A DNA stretch of 64,000 bases from DASUPK01 sp963774305 (lineage in GTDB: Bacteria > Actinomycetota > Thermoleophilia > Solirubrobacterales > 70-9), in the NCBI GenBank assembly GCA_963774305.1, contig CAVZEM010000010.1:1-64000 (forward strand), written 5' to 3'. The notes beneath the pieces are model-generated. The model was given only the letters and a program-made list of their open reading frames with translations. It was not told the DNA's origin and searched no databases. The position numbers and the translations under genes are program-made. Positions 9,296 through 18,876 of this stretch are shown here, one piece after another (the stretch's first letter is position 1; the number at the start of each line of letters is the position of its first letter).

Positions 9296-9885
9296 ATGGC
9301 TCGCGGACCGCTGATCACCAGGCTCGGCCAGCTCGCCGCGAGCGGCGAGTGGACGATGAAGCGCGAGCAGTTGCTCGCCCGCGACATCCGCAGCGGCCCC
9401 CACGACTCCAGTGCTCGACCTTGGGTCCGGCCGCTCGCCGCTCCTCGGCCAGATCACGCCGGAGCGCTACGTCGGACTCGACCTCCACCCCGCCGACCTC
9501 GACTACGCCCGGCGCCGCTACGAGAGGCCCGGCTATGAGTTCGTCGAGGGCGGACTTCATGCAGACGCCGCTCGAGCGCTGGCGGGGGGTGGACGTGGTC
9601 ACTGCCTCCGCCGTCTTCCACCACCTCACCGACGAGCAGGTCGACGGCGCTGATCGGCCGCCTCGCCGACCAGGTCGACGCCGGCGCGGATGGTGTTCAC
9701 GGACGGCGTCGCGATCGGCCCTCTGAAGGAGCACGCTGATCAGGCTCGACGAGGGAGAGCCAAGCCGCCAGGCGGAGCAGCTCTATGCCCTCTTCCCCTC
9801 CGGCTTCGAGGTCACCCAGACCTGGTCCTACGTCGTCCCGTTCCGCACCTATCTGTACTTCGGATTCGAGCTCAGGCCAGGGTGA
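9296..9885 (+). CDS. SAM-dependent methyltransferase with multiple frameshifts
   Basis: Methyltransferase of about 195 residues, spread over three frames. Recognisable parts, in order, are the start MARGPLITRLGQL, motif I VLDLGSGRSPLLGQI with YVGLDLHPADLDYAR, then VVTASAVFHHLTDEQ, MVFTDGVAIGP, and the C-terminal VPFRTYLYFGFELRPG. At least four frame changes fall between 9400 and 9780. Every conserved part of the fold is present in order, so sequence error is more likely than decay. It starts 3 nt after the DUF2079-like stop and probably shares its transcript. Confidence 0.65.
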
Positions 9886-9905
9886 CGTCTGGCACGCCTG
9901 CCTTC

Positions 9906-9911
9906 TACGCT
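9906..9911 (+). promoter_or_regulatory. -10 box TACGCT before the sugar amidotransferase
   Basis: TACGCT lies 7 nt before the ATG at 9919 with no ribosome binding site between. This is consistent with a leaderless transcript that opens the sugar-biosynthesis block. Confidence 0.4.
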
Positions 9912-9918
9912 CTTGGTC

Positions 9919-11079
9919 ATGCGCTACTGCATCCAATGCATCCTCCCCGACACGCGGCCGGGGCTCGAGATCGGCCCAGATGGGGTCTGCTCCGCCTGCC
10001 GGGCACACGGAGAGCGGCGCGCCGAGGTCGACTGGGAGGCCCGGGCAGCCGAATTCTCCGAGACCGTCGCCAAGGTCCGAGAGCTCGCCCGTCCCTACGA
10101 CTGCGTGATCCCGGTCAGTGGGGGAAAGGACAGCACCTGGCAGACGATCGTCTGCCTCGAACATGGCCTGCATCCGCTTGCCGTGACCTGGAAAACGCCG
10201 GCGCGAACTGAGCTCGGAGCGCGCAACCTGGAGAACCTGATCGAGCTCGGGGTTGACCACCTCGACTTCACGGTCAATCCGAAGGTCGAACGGAGATTCG
10301 TCTTGGAGGCTCTGACGCGCTTCGGCACCACTGCCTTGCCGATGCACATGGCGCTGTTCAACATCCCCCTCACGGTCGCGGCCCGTTTCGATGCTCCCCT
10401 GGTGGTTTGGGGAGAGAACTCGGCGACCGAATACGCCGGGGGAGGCCCAGAGAGCGAGTCCTCGCGCCTCGATGCATCCTGGCTTCGCAAGTACGGCGTC
10501 TCCCACGGCACCACGGCGCAGGACTGGGTCTCGAATGAGCTCACTGAGCAGGATCTGATTCCGTACTTCGGACCGAGCGAGGACGAGCTCGCGCAGAAGG
10601 GCATCGAGGCTGTGTTCCTCGGCCACTTCTTCGAGTGGGACCCGCAGACCACGGCCAAGGTGGCAGAAGACCACGGTTTCGAAAGCCGCGAGCAGGGACC
10701 CCTGACCGGCTATTACGCCTATGCGGACATCGACGATGCCTTCCTCGTCTCGATCCATCACTGGCTCAAATGGTTCAAGTTCGGCTTCACCCGCACCTAC
10801 GACAACCTCTCGCTCGAGATCCGAAACGGGCGGATCACGCGGGGGGAGGCGATCAAGATCCTTCGCGCGCGGGGCGACGAGACCCCGCACAACGGGATCG
10901 CCGCGCTGTGCGATTACCTGGGCATCGCCACCGATCGCTTCTGGGAGATAGCCGAGGGATTCCGCAACCCCGACGTCTGGACGCACCGCGACGGCGGCTG
11001 GGAGATCCAGGGGTTCCTGATCCCCGACTGGTCGTGGGAGAGCGAAGGCATCGAGCGCCAGGTCGGCACCCGCTCTTGA
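9919..11079 (+). CDS. N-acetyl sugar amidotransferase (WbpG/PseA family)
   Basis: 386-residue PP-loop ATP pyrophosphatase-type amidotransferase that converts an acetamido group on a sugar to an acetamidino group. The N-terminus carries two Cys pairs (C4/C7 and C24/C27), as expected for the zinc-knuckle start of this family. The PP-loop SGGKDS is at residues 67-72. Further family regions are VTWKTPARTELG, HMALFNIPLTVAAR and WGENSATEYAGG. In Pseudomonas, WbpG works with HisH2/HisF2-type partners that supply ammonia; none is encoded nearby here. In Campylobacter, PseA acts on a pseudaminic acid pathway. With the NeuB-like synthase downstream, an amidino-modified nonulosonic acid is a reasonable inference. 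ATG at 9919 is preferred over a TTG two codons upstream. Confidence 0.88.
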   Translation: MRYCIQCILPDTRPGLEIGPDGVCSACRAHGERRAEVDWEARAAEFSETVAKVRELARPYDCVIPVSGGKDSTWQTIVCLEHGLHPLAVTWKTPARTELGARNLENLIELGVDHLDFTVNPKVERRFVLEALTRFGTTALPMHMALFNIPLTVAARFDAPLVVWGENSATEYAGGGPESESSRLDASWLRKYGVSHGTTAQDWVSNELTEQDLIPYFGPSEDELAQKGIEAVFLGHFFEWDPQTTAKVAEDHGFESREQGPLTGYYAYADIDDAFLVSIHHWLKWFKFGFTRTYDNLSLEIRNGRITRGEAIKILRARGDETPHNGIAALCDYLGIATDRFWEIAEGFRNPDVWTHRDGGWEIQGFLIPDWSWESEGIERQVGTRS

Positions 11080-11119
11080 TCGAGAGACGAAGCAGGGCAA
11101 GCATGGGAGCGCCAACGTC

Positions 11120-12958
11120 GTGTGTGGAATAGCGGGTCACGTCGGCCGGCACCCACTCGGCGGCGCCCGGGTCGACCACGCCCTCGACTTGATGGAGCAT
11201 CGCGGGCCAGACAACCTGGCCCATCGTCGCTGGCGGACACCCGACGGCCGCCACATCGATCTGCTGCATGCGCGGCTGAACATCATCGACCTGGAGCACC
11301 GTTCCGACCAGCCGTTGCGGATCGGCTCGAAGTGGATCGCATACAACGGCGAGCTCTACAACTACCTTGAACTAAAGGAGGGGCTCTCTCAACAGGGAGC
11401 GAGCTTCCGTACTGACTCCGACACCGAGGTGCTGCTGGAGTCCGTGGACCGAGGAGGTTGGGAGACCCTCGACGCCTGCGAGGGGATGTGGGCGTTCGCG
11501 GTCTATGACGAGGCCGACGGCAGTCTCGGGCTCAGCCGCGATCGCTTCGGGGAGAAACCGCTCTATCTCTATAGGGACGACGGCGACCTCTACTTCGGTT
11601 CGGAGGTCAAGTTCATCGCGGCGATGCTCGGCAACCGCCTGGACGTGAACCAGCACCACCTCCACCGCTACCTGGTCAACGGCTACAAGGCGCTCTACAA
11701 AGGTCGACGACACGTTCTTCGGGGCGTCTCCGAGCTGACGCCGGGTACGACCTTGCTGGTCGGGCCCGACGGGCGCGAGCGGGTTCATGCGTACTGGGAC
11801 CGGGCGCCGCAGCCTCAGCTGGAGGAGATGACCCGTCGACGAGGCCGTTGAGGGCACGCGCGAGCGGCTGATCCGATCGGTCGAGCTGCGGCTGCGCGCC
11901 GACGTCCCGCTGGCGTTCTGCATGAGCGGCGGCATCGACTCCGTCTCCCTGATCAGCGATTGCCAAGCGCGTGTTCGACTACGACGTGCACGGCTTCACG
12001 ATCGTCAACTCGGACGAGCGATACGAGGAGCAGGAGATGGTCGACGCCGCGGTAGAGCGAGCTCGGCCTGCGCCACACCTCGATCCCAGTCGAGACAACG
12101 GACTTCCTGCCACGACTGCGCCAGCTCGTCCGGCACCACGACGCGCCGGTGTACACGATCACCTACTACGCGCACTGGCTACTGATGCAGAGCATCGCCG
12201 AACACGGCTACCGGATCTCGGTCAGCGGATCAGCGGCCGACGAGCTGTTCAGCGGGTACTACGACCACCACCTCGCCTACCTCCACGAGGTCCGGGAGGA
12301 GCCGGCGCTGGCGACCGCCTCCCGGGATGCCTGGATCGAGCACGTCCAGCCGATCGTCCGCAACCCGTTCCTGCAGAACCCGAATTACTTCTCCGAGGAC
12401 CCGAGCCGCCGCGACCATATCTATCTCGAGGCGGATCAGTTCGCGGGCTATCTGAACGCGGACTTCGAGGAGCGGTTCGCCGAGGAGCGGCTGACCGACG
12501 ACCTGCTCCGGAACCGGATGCTGAACGAGCTCTTCTACGAGGCGGTACCGGTGATCCTGCACGAGGACGATCTCAACGCCATGTACTTCTCAATCGAGAA
12601 TCGCTCCCCGTTCCTGGACCGGGAGCTGTTCGAGTTCTCGAGCACGATTCCGACCCGGCATCTGATCCGCGACGCGTTCGCCAAGTCGGTCCTTCGCGAC
12701 GCGATGCGCGGGATCGTTCCTGACGCGGTGCTCGATAACCGCCGCAAGGTCGGGTTCAACGCCCCGATCCTCGACTATCTCGACGTTGACGACCCCGAGG
12801 CGCGCGACTTCCTGCTCGACGAAAGCCCGATATTCGAGCACGTGCGCCGGGAGAAGATCGCCGAGCTGCTGGAGGCCGAATGGCTGCCGAACAGCCAGAG
12901 CAAGTTCCTGTTCTACTTCGCGTCCGCCAAGATGTTCCTGGAGGAGTTCGCGCGTTGA
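11120..12958 (+). CDS. asnB: Asparagine-synthase-like amidotransferase (glutamine-hydrolysing), frameshifted
   Basis: Two-domain enzyme: an N-terminal Ntn glutaminase and a C-terminal ATP-dependent amide-forming domain. The GTG at 11120 is fixed by the next codon, TGT, which gives the catalytic Cys2 (MCGIAGHVG). The glutaminase motifs HRGPD, YNGELYN and SDTEV are intact. The PP-loop is FCMSGGIDS. Later regions include VSGSAADELFSGY, IENRSPFLD and NRRKVGFNAP. Frame changes near 11835, 11962 and 12062 split it into four pieces that join into about 612 residues, the usual length. In sugar loci such enzymes (for example WbpS of Pseudomonas O6) amidate uronic acids. A WbpA/WbpO-like dehydrogenase at 46894 could supply a uronic acid. 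Confidence 0.85.
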
Positions 12959-12983
12959 CCTCTCGCGAACCCAGTGCTGAGTT

Positions 12984-13352
12984 GTGGACCTGAGACCGAT
13001 CGATCCCCCCCGGACCTTTACCGTCGGCGAGCCGCCGCTCGACCTTCGGCACGTCGCGGACGTTCAGCTGGATGCCGACGAGCAGGTCACGTTCAGATCC
13101 GAATCGGGCACCGAGCTCGACGTCGTCCGAAAGTCCTGGGGGTACTACGGGACACCCTCGCTGAACCGGCGGCTGCCGAGCCACGGCCTCCGACCCGCCC
13201 TGGCGATGAGCCACGGGAGCATGTTCCTGCTGCTTGTGGAGGCCGGGCGCGAGCGGGACTTCGCCGACTACCTCGTGACCCAGGGGATGGAGCTCGTCTG
13301 CTGGCTCGACACCGACGACGCCGTCAAGGCGGCCGCCGCAAACCTCGGCTGA
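12984..13352 (+). CDS. Small conserved-looking hypothetical protein in sugar operon
   Basis: 122-residue soluble protein with no signal peptide or membrane segment. I do not recognise a named family. Visible features are a beta-rich start, VTFRSESGTELDVVRKSWG, then YYGTPSLNRRLPSHGLR, a FLLLVEAG strand, and a Trp-Leu-Asp near the C-terminus. The GTELDVVRKSWGYY-PSLN pattern looks like a conserved core and not random sequence. It lies 25 nt after the AsnB-like gene and 30 nt before a methyltransferase on the same strand, so it probably belongs to the amidation block. It might be a small partner or scaffold for the amidotransferase, but that is only an inference from position. Confidence 0.7.
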   Translation: MDLRPIDPPRTFTVGEPPLDLRHVADVQLDADEQVTFRSESGTELDVVRKSWGYYGTPSLNRRLPSHGLRPALAMSHGSMFLLLVEAGRERDFADYLVTQGMELVCWLDTDDAVKAAAANLG

Positions 13353-13382
13353 CGGCCCCCTCGCTACCCTCCCCGACCAGCC

Positions 13383-14132
13383 GTGAGCACCCCGGACAAA
13401 GCAATGCGCGAGGTGTGGGAGGAGTCCTTCGCCGAGCAGATCGCCCGTTCCGCCTACAACACCGCGCCGGTGGAGGCGCTGATCCGGAATGTCTCCTACT
13501 ACTTGCGGGACCGCCATCCCGACGGCGACTACACCGGTCTGCGCTTCCTCGAGATGGGATGCGGTGCGGGCCCGAACCTGCTCTGGCTCGCCGAGAAGGG
13601 AATCAACGTCAGTGGGGTCGACATCTCCCCCACCGCGCTCGAACTCGCCCGGGGCCTGCTGTCGGACTCCGGCCACTCCGAGCTGACCGACGAGCTCGTT
13701 GAGGCGAGCGTCAGCGAGGTGCCGCTCGGTGATCAGTCGTTCGACGGGATCCTCGAGTCCTGCGTCTTCCAGCACCTGCCCCGAGAGGACCGCGAGCAGG
13801 CGTTCGTCGAGGTTGACCGCCTGCTGAAGCCGGGCGGCCTGTTCGTCGGGAACATGCTCGGCGAGGGCCACACGATCTTTCAGCGAAAGCGGGACGGGCA
13901 GCTCGCGGACGACCCGGGCACCCTGCAGCTCGAGGCCGGCGGCTCCAAGTTCCACCTCTCCAACATCGGCCTCTCCCACTTCTTCGCGAAGGACGAGTTC
14001 GCCGGCCTTCTCGGCGGATTCTCGGTCGTCGACCCCTGCCTCTCCGAGTACTACCTGCCACAGGAAGAGGCGCGCAGGCGCGGCTACGACGAGTACCTGC
14101 AGAGCATGTGGACCGTCTACGCGGTCAAATGA
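13383..14132 (+). CDS. Class I SAM-dependent methyltransferase
   Basis: 249-residue methyltransferase with motif I FLEMGCGAGPNLLWL, VSGVDISPTALELAR, an acidic motif, FDGILESCVFQHLPRED and LLKPGGLFVGNML. The C-terminal half (HLSNIGLSHFFAKDEF, YYLPQEEARRRGYDEYL) would form the substrate pocket. It starts with GTG at 13383, with TACCCT 12 nt before it. It lies between two AsnB-like genes in the same orientation. O- or N-methylation of the amidated or acylated sugar is plausible; the substrate cannot be assigned. Confidence 0.88.
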   Translation: MSTPDKAMREVWEESFAEQIARSAYNTAPVEALIRNVSYYLRDRHPDGDYTGLRFLEMGCGAGPNLLWLAEKGINVSGVDISPTALELARGLLSDSGHSELTDELVEASVSEVPLGDQSFDGILESCVFQHLPREDREQAFVEVDRLLKPGGLFVGNMLGEGHTIFQRKRDGQLADDPGTLQLEAGGSKFHLSNIGLSHFFAKDEFAGLLGGFSVVDPCLSEYYLPQEEARRRGYDEYLQSMWTVYAVK

Positions 14133-14161
14133 GCTGGCCGCGGGCCGGGACCTAGCCGCAG

Positions 14162-16003
14162 GTGTCCCGGATTTTCGGAGTCAAGTCCGCTGCCGGCGCG
14201 CCGCCGCCGCTGGGGCTGCTCGAGGCGATGGCCGACGCGGCCGGCCACGGCCTGCCCGGCTCGGCGACGACCGAGTCGTGGGACGGTGGGGGCCTCGGCT
14301 TCTGGGGAAACCGGGAGCCCAATCTTGCTGCCACGCCCGAGGTGACTGTCGCCATCGACGGGGCGGTCTTCAATCGGGCGGAGCTGGGCGCGGCAGACAA
14401 CGACGCGGCGCTCGTCGCGCGGCTCTACGCGGAGCATGGCTTCGCCGAGACGCTGCGCCGGATCAACGGCGACTTTGCGATCGCCCTGTTCGATCCTGAC
14501 ACCAGCACCCTCTGGCTCGGCCGGGATCGCTTCGGGGTGAAGCCGCTCTACTACGCAAACGGGGACGGCGTCTTCGCCTTCGCCTCCCGCCCGCGGGCGC
14601 TGCTCAGAGTCCCGGGGGTTTCCCCGGAACTGAACCGGCAGTTCGTGGCCCTGTTCGCGGGCTCTCACTACCGGACCTTCGACAACCAGCCCGACCGCTC
14701 CCCGTACTCTGACATCGCGCAGCTTCCTGCGGCCAACACCCTCAGCTTCCGGAACGGGACCGTCGAGACCGCTGCCTACTGGTCCCTCGACGACGCGCCC
14801 GAGCTGACCGGATCCGAGGAGGAGCTGGCCGGGCAGTACCGGGAGCTGTTGCTAGACGCCGTCGAACTGCGGGTGCGGGCCGCCGAGCGCCCGGCGTTCA
14901 CCCTCTCGGGCGGCATGGACTCCTCGACGGTCCTCGCCTGCGCCGTCGAGCGCACCGGTGTAAAGCAGCAGGCGTTCTCGTCGGTGTACGAGGACGCCAC
15001 CTACGACGAGTCAGAGGAGATCAGCTCAATGCTGGAGAGCGCGGTCGAGCGCTGGCATCCGGTCCGGATCGGAACGCCCGACCTGGTGCCGACGATCGAG
15101 GCGATGATCGACGCCAACGACGAGCCCGTCGCAACCGCCACATGGCTCTCCCACTATCTGCTCTGCCGCGACGTGTCGGAGGGGGGCTTCGGCGGCCTCG
15201 TCGGCGGCCTCGGCGGCGACGAACTGAACGCCGGCGAGTACGAGTACTTCTTCTACTTCTTCGCCGACCTGGAGAGCCGCGGCGACGAGGACAGCCTTGA
15301 ACATGAGACACGCAAGTGGATCGAGTACCACGACCACCCGATCTTCACCAAGTCCTTCGCGGTGATGAGGGAGGGGATCGATCGCCTTGTGGATCTCTCC
15401 AGGCCGGGCGTGTGCCTTCCAGACGAGCGGCGCCTGCTCCGCTACGCCTCGGCCCTGAACCCCGACTACTTCGACCTGACCGGATTCCGGCCGGTTATGG
15501 ACCACCCATTCCGGAGTTACCTAAAGAACCGCACCTACCAGGACATCTTTCGGGAGACCGCCCCCTGCTGCCTGCGCGCCGCTGACCGCCAGGGATCCGC
15601 CTTCGGGCTCGACATTTACTGGCCCTTCTTCGACCACCGGCTGGTGGAGTTCATGTTCCGGGTGCCGAACGAGATGAAGATCCACGACGGAGTGACCAAG
15701 CGGCTGCTTCGGAGCGCAACCGAGGGACTGCTTCCAGAGGAGACCCGCTCCCGGATCAAGAAGACTGGATGGAATGCCCCGGCCCACGAGTGGTTCTCGA
15801 ACGGTGGCCGCCAGCTCGTGCTCGGGCTGATCGGCGACGACTCGTTTCGCGCCCGCGAGATCTACGACCTCTCCGAGGTGAGGAGGCTGATCGACGAGCA
15901 CGAGGAGATCGTTCGGTCCGGTCGGCCGGTGGACAACCACATGATGTTCCTCTGGCAACTGGTCAACCTGGAGCTCTGGCTGCGCTGGCTGGACCAGCTC
16001 TGA
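14162..16003 (+). CDS. Asparagine-synthase-like protein lacking the glutaminase Cys2
   Basis: 613-residue relative of AsnB in one open frame. The N-terminus reads MSRIFGV where active glutaminases have MCGIFG or MCRIFG, so the nucleophile is Ser, not Cys. Other glutaminase landmarks remain partly (RINGDFAIALFD, GRDRFGVKPLYY) but HRGPD is absent. The synthetase domain looks sound: PP-loop SGGMDS at residues 249-254, VGGLGGDELNAGEYEYF, and YWPFFDHRLVEFMF. It could take free ammonia or ammonia from a partner, or use an intramolecular amine, as in beta-lactam synthetase relatives. The start GTG-TCC is one substitution from GTG-TGC, so a base-calling error at residue 2 must be excluded first. It lies in the sugar operon, 29 nt after the methyltransferase. 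Confidence 0.88.
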   Translation: MSRIFGVKSAAGAPPPLGLLEAMADAAGHGLPGSATTESWDGGGLGFWGNREPNLAATPEVTVAIDGAVFNRAELGAADNDAALVARLYAEHGFAETLRRINGDFAIALFDPDTSTLWLGRDRFGVKPLYYANGDGVFAFASRPRALLRVPGVSPELNRQFVALFAGSHYRTFDNQPDRSPYSDIAQLPAANTLSFRNGTVETAAYWSLDDAPELTGSEEELAGQYRELLLDAVELRVRAAERPAFTLSGGMDSSTVLACAVERTGVKQQAFSSVYEDATYDESEEISSMLESAVERWHPVRIGTPDLVPTIEAMIDANDEPVATATWLSHYLLCRDVSEGGFGGLVGGLGGDELNAGEYEYFFYFFADLESRGDEDSLEHETRKWIEYHDHPIFTKSFAVMREGIDRLVDLSRPGVCLPDERRLLRYASALNPDYFDLTGFRPVMDHPFRSYLKNRTYQDIFRETAPCCLRAADRQGSAFGLDIYWPFFDHRLVEFMFRVPNEMKIHDGVTKRLLRSATEGLLPEETRSRIKKTGWNAPAHEWFSNGGRQLVLGLIGDDSFRAREIYDLSEVRRLIDEHEEIVRSGRPVDNHMMFLWQLVNLELWLRWLDQL

Positions 16004-16031
16004 GCCGCGCGTCCGCGCACAGGGCCGAGCG

Positions 16032-16712
16032 GTGATCGCAGTCGTCGCCCAGGCCCGGATGAGCTCCGAGAGGCTCCCCGGCAAGGTGCTGCGGCCGATC
16101 GCCGGCAAGCCGGCGCTTGAGTACCTGCTCGAGCGTCTCGATCGGGTCCCTGGGGCGGATCTGGTCATCGTCGCGACGTCCACCGACCCGAGCGACGACG
16201 CGATAGAGGAGTACTGCCGGCGGGTGGGGCGCGGTTTCACCGCGGGCCGCTGGAGAACGTGGCCGAGCGCTACCTGCAGGTGGTTGAGCGCTTCGATGTG
16301 TCGGCGTTCGCCCGGGTGACGGCCGACAGTCCCGTTCTGGACTGGCGCGTCGTCGAACGGGCGGTCGACGTTTCGACGCGGCGAGTTCGACGTCGTCACC
16401 AATGTCTTCCCGAGCACCTACCGTCGGCGCAGTCCGTCGAGGTCATCTCCAGGGATGCGTTCAGGTCGGCGTTCACGAGAATGCGCGAGCCCGGTGACCT
16501 CGAGCACGTGACCCCGTTCTTCTACCCCAACCCGAGCTGTCAGGATCGAGAAGTTCAGCGCCGGAAACGACGACACGGAGCTCGACATGTCACTCGACAC
16601 ACCCGAGGACGCCGCAATCCTCGAGGCAATGGTGTCCCGGATGGACAGGCCTCATCGGGAATACACGAGCGAGGAGCTGGTCGGGCTTCCGGGCGGATCG
16701 GGAACGCCATGA
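16032..16712 (+). CDS. SpsF/NeuA-like cytidylyltransferase, frameshifted
   Basis: Nucleotidyltransferase of the CMP-sugar type (PF02348 style), expected to activate a nonulosonic acid with CTP. The start VVAQARMSSERLPGKVL and GKPALEYLLERL are typical of SpsF. Other pieces are VIVATSTDPSDDAIEEYC, FARVTADSPVLDWRVV, FDVVTNVFPSTYRR, the late LEHVTPFFYPNP and LDTPEDAAILEAMV. These lie in different frames, with changes near 16238, 16380, 16430 and 16545. The last piece ends at 16712, overlapping the next ATG by 4 nt. All parts appear in the right order, so it was probably intact in the cell. Confidence 0.75.
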
Positions 16713-17699
16713 CCCGGCTGCGATTCGGAATGATTGGGCTTGGGTGGGCGAACAGCACATCCCCGGCTACCTGGAGAGGGACACCGAGCTGGCGGCCCTT
16801 TGCGACCTCTCCGACGAGAAGCTCGACGCCGCGGGCGAGCGGTATGCCGGCGTGCCGCTGACGCAGGATGCCGACAAGCTGCTCGACGACCGGCGATCAA
16901 CATCGTCTCGATCCCGGCCTCGACGACCACCACTCCTCCAGGTGAAGCGGGCCCTAGAGCGCGGCAAGCACGTCTTCGTCGAAAAGCCCGTCTGTCCGGA
17001 GGAAGAGCAGGCGCGGGAGATCCAGGCGATCCTGCGCAGCCCCCCGAGCTGAGGCTCTCGTCGAACCTGCCACTCAGGCATCGCCACGATTCCGAGAGGT
17101 GAGGCGGCTGATTCGGATGGCGAGCTGGCCGCGTCTACTACATCGAGGGGGACTACGACTACGGCCGGCTCGGAAGCTGACCGAGGGATGGCGAGGCGAT
17201 CTCGAGCACTCCTCCGTTGTTCTCGGCGGGGCGGTGCACATCGTCGACCTGATGCTGTGGATGACGGGCGAGCGAGTGGTCGGGTCACGGCCGCCGGGAA
17301 CCGCCTCGCCACGGACGCGACGACCCAGTTCCAGTTCGACGACTTGGTGGTGGCATCCTGCGCGAGTTCGAGAGCGGCACGTTCGCCAAGGTCTCGGCCA
17401 ACCTCGGCTGCGTTTAGCCGCATTTCCACGGATTCAGGCGTTCGGGACCGACGCTACGTTCGTCAACGAGCTCGACAACGCGAGTGTGGCGAGCCGGGCT
17501 CGATCTGCCCGAGGGCTCGGCCGTCGCCACCGCGTATCCCGGGGTCGGCAAGGGCGATTTGATCCCAAGTTCGTGGAGGCGATCCTCGGCGACGGACCGG
17601 CGAGGTCAGGGAGCAGGACGTCTTCGAGACCGTGCAGTGTGCTTCGCCGTCGAGCGGGCGTCGTCCGGCCAGCCCATTGAGGTTGAGTTGTTCGTCTAA
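16709..17699 (+). CDS. Gfo/Idh/MocA-family oxidoreductase, heavily frameshifted
   Basis: NAD(P)-dependent sugar oxidoreductase. The start FGMIGLGWA gives the Rossmann glycine motif. It is followed in other frames by EQHIPGYLERDTELAALCD and the family lysine motif FVEKPVC. Later pieces include a GGAVHIVDLMLWMTG stretch, which fits the Gfo/Idh C-terminal domain (GxHxxDxxxW), and the end PIEVELFV at 17699. I count at least eight frame changes between 16750 and 17650, the densest in the window. In sps- and pse-like loci such enzymes oxidise or reduce a UDP-sugar at C3 or C4 before transamination, which fits the aminotransferase that follows. Confidence 0.65.
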
Positions 17700-17714
17700 C
17701 GTAGTCGCCCGCTC

Positions 17715-18876
17715 ATGTCAGATTCCCTTCGGAAAGCCCATGGTCGGCGAGGAGGAGCGAGCGGCCGTCACCGACGTGCTCGCGGGCTCGATCCTCACGC
17801 ACGGACCCCGGGTCAAGGAGTTCGAGGCCGCGTTCGCGGAGTTCACCGGCGCTCCCTACACGGTCGCCATGGCCACCTGCATGGCGGCGCTGCACCTCGC
17901 CTACCTGGCGATCGACCTCGGACCAGGCGACGAGGTGATCGTCCCGGCCCAGACGCACGTCGCCACCGCCCACGCCGTCGAGCTCTGCGGCGGGAAGCCG
18001 GTCTTCGTCGACGCCGAGCCCGGGACCGGCAACATCGACCTCGACCTCGTCGAGGACCTGATCACCGAGCGCACGCGCGCGATCTCGCTCGTCCACTACC
18101 TCGGGCGCCCGGTCGACATGATCCGGCTGCTCGACATCGCAAGCGCCACGACCTCTACGTCGTCGAGGACAGCGCGGTCGCGCTCGGCGCGCGCGTCGGC
18201 GACACGCACGTCGGCCTGCTCGGCGACATCGGCTGCTTCTCCTTCTACCCCGTCAAGCACATCACCACGGGCGAGGGCGGCATGATCGTCACCAACCGCG
18301 AGGACATCGCCGACCGCATCTCCAAGCAGCGCGCCTTCGGCATCGACAAGAGCGTGCTCGCCGACCGCCGCCACACCGGCGCCTACGAGATCGAGTACGC
18401 GGGCCTGAACTACCGGATGGGCGAGATGGGCGCCGCGATGGGCGTCGTGCAGCTGGGCCGCCTGCCGGGCTTCCTCGAGACGCGCGAGCGCAACTACGAC
18501 CTGCTCGCCGAGGGCCTCGGCCAGGTCGAGGAGCTCGAGCTGCTGCGACTCCGGCCACGACGGCGAGCTGCACGCGAGCCACTACTGCCTGGTCGGCGAT
18601 GCTGCGCGACGCCGCTGGCCGCGCGCCGCGAGGGGATCATCGAGGCGCTGAAGGCCGAGGGCATCGGGACCAGCGTCTACTACCCGAAGTCGCTGCCGGA
18701 CACGAAGTACTACGCGCAGGAAGTACGGGCTACCCGCAGGGCTCCTGCCCGAGGCCGACGCGGATCAGCACCGACTCGATCGCCTTCCCGGTGCGCGCCG
18801 CACGTCACCGAGACCGACATCGAGCGGATCGTCGAGGCGGTCAAGGAGAGCCCTCGCGAGCAAGGTGAGCGTCTGA
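17715..18876 (+). CDS. DegT/DnrJ/EryC1-family sugar aminotransferase, frameshifted
   Basis: PLP-dependent aminotransferase that turns a keto-sugar nucleotide into an amino sugar, like SpsC, PseC or WbpE. The N-terminal PFGKPMVGEEE, GSILTHGPRVKEFE, VIVPAQTHVATAHAV and VVEDSAVALGARV match the fold. The PLP lysine lies in SFYPVKHITTGEGGM. Later pieces are YRMGEMGAAMGVVQL, EGIGTSVYYPKSL and TDIERIVEAVKE. There is a frame problem just after the ATG at 17715 and more near 18140, 18545, 18720, 18790 and 18850; the last piece stops at 18876. It is translationally close to its neighbours on both sides. Confidence 0.78.

Noticed and set aside
11120..16003. The two AsnB-like proteins as lasso cyclases for the peptides
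   Set aside because: They lie 33 kb away, inside a sugar operon, are full two-domain AsnB relatives and sit with a sugar amidotransferase.
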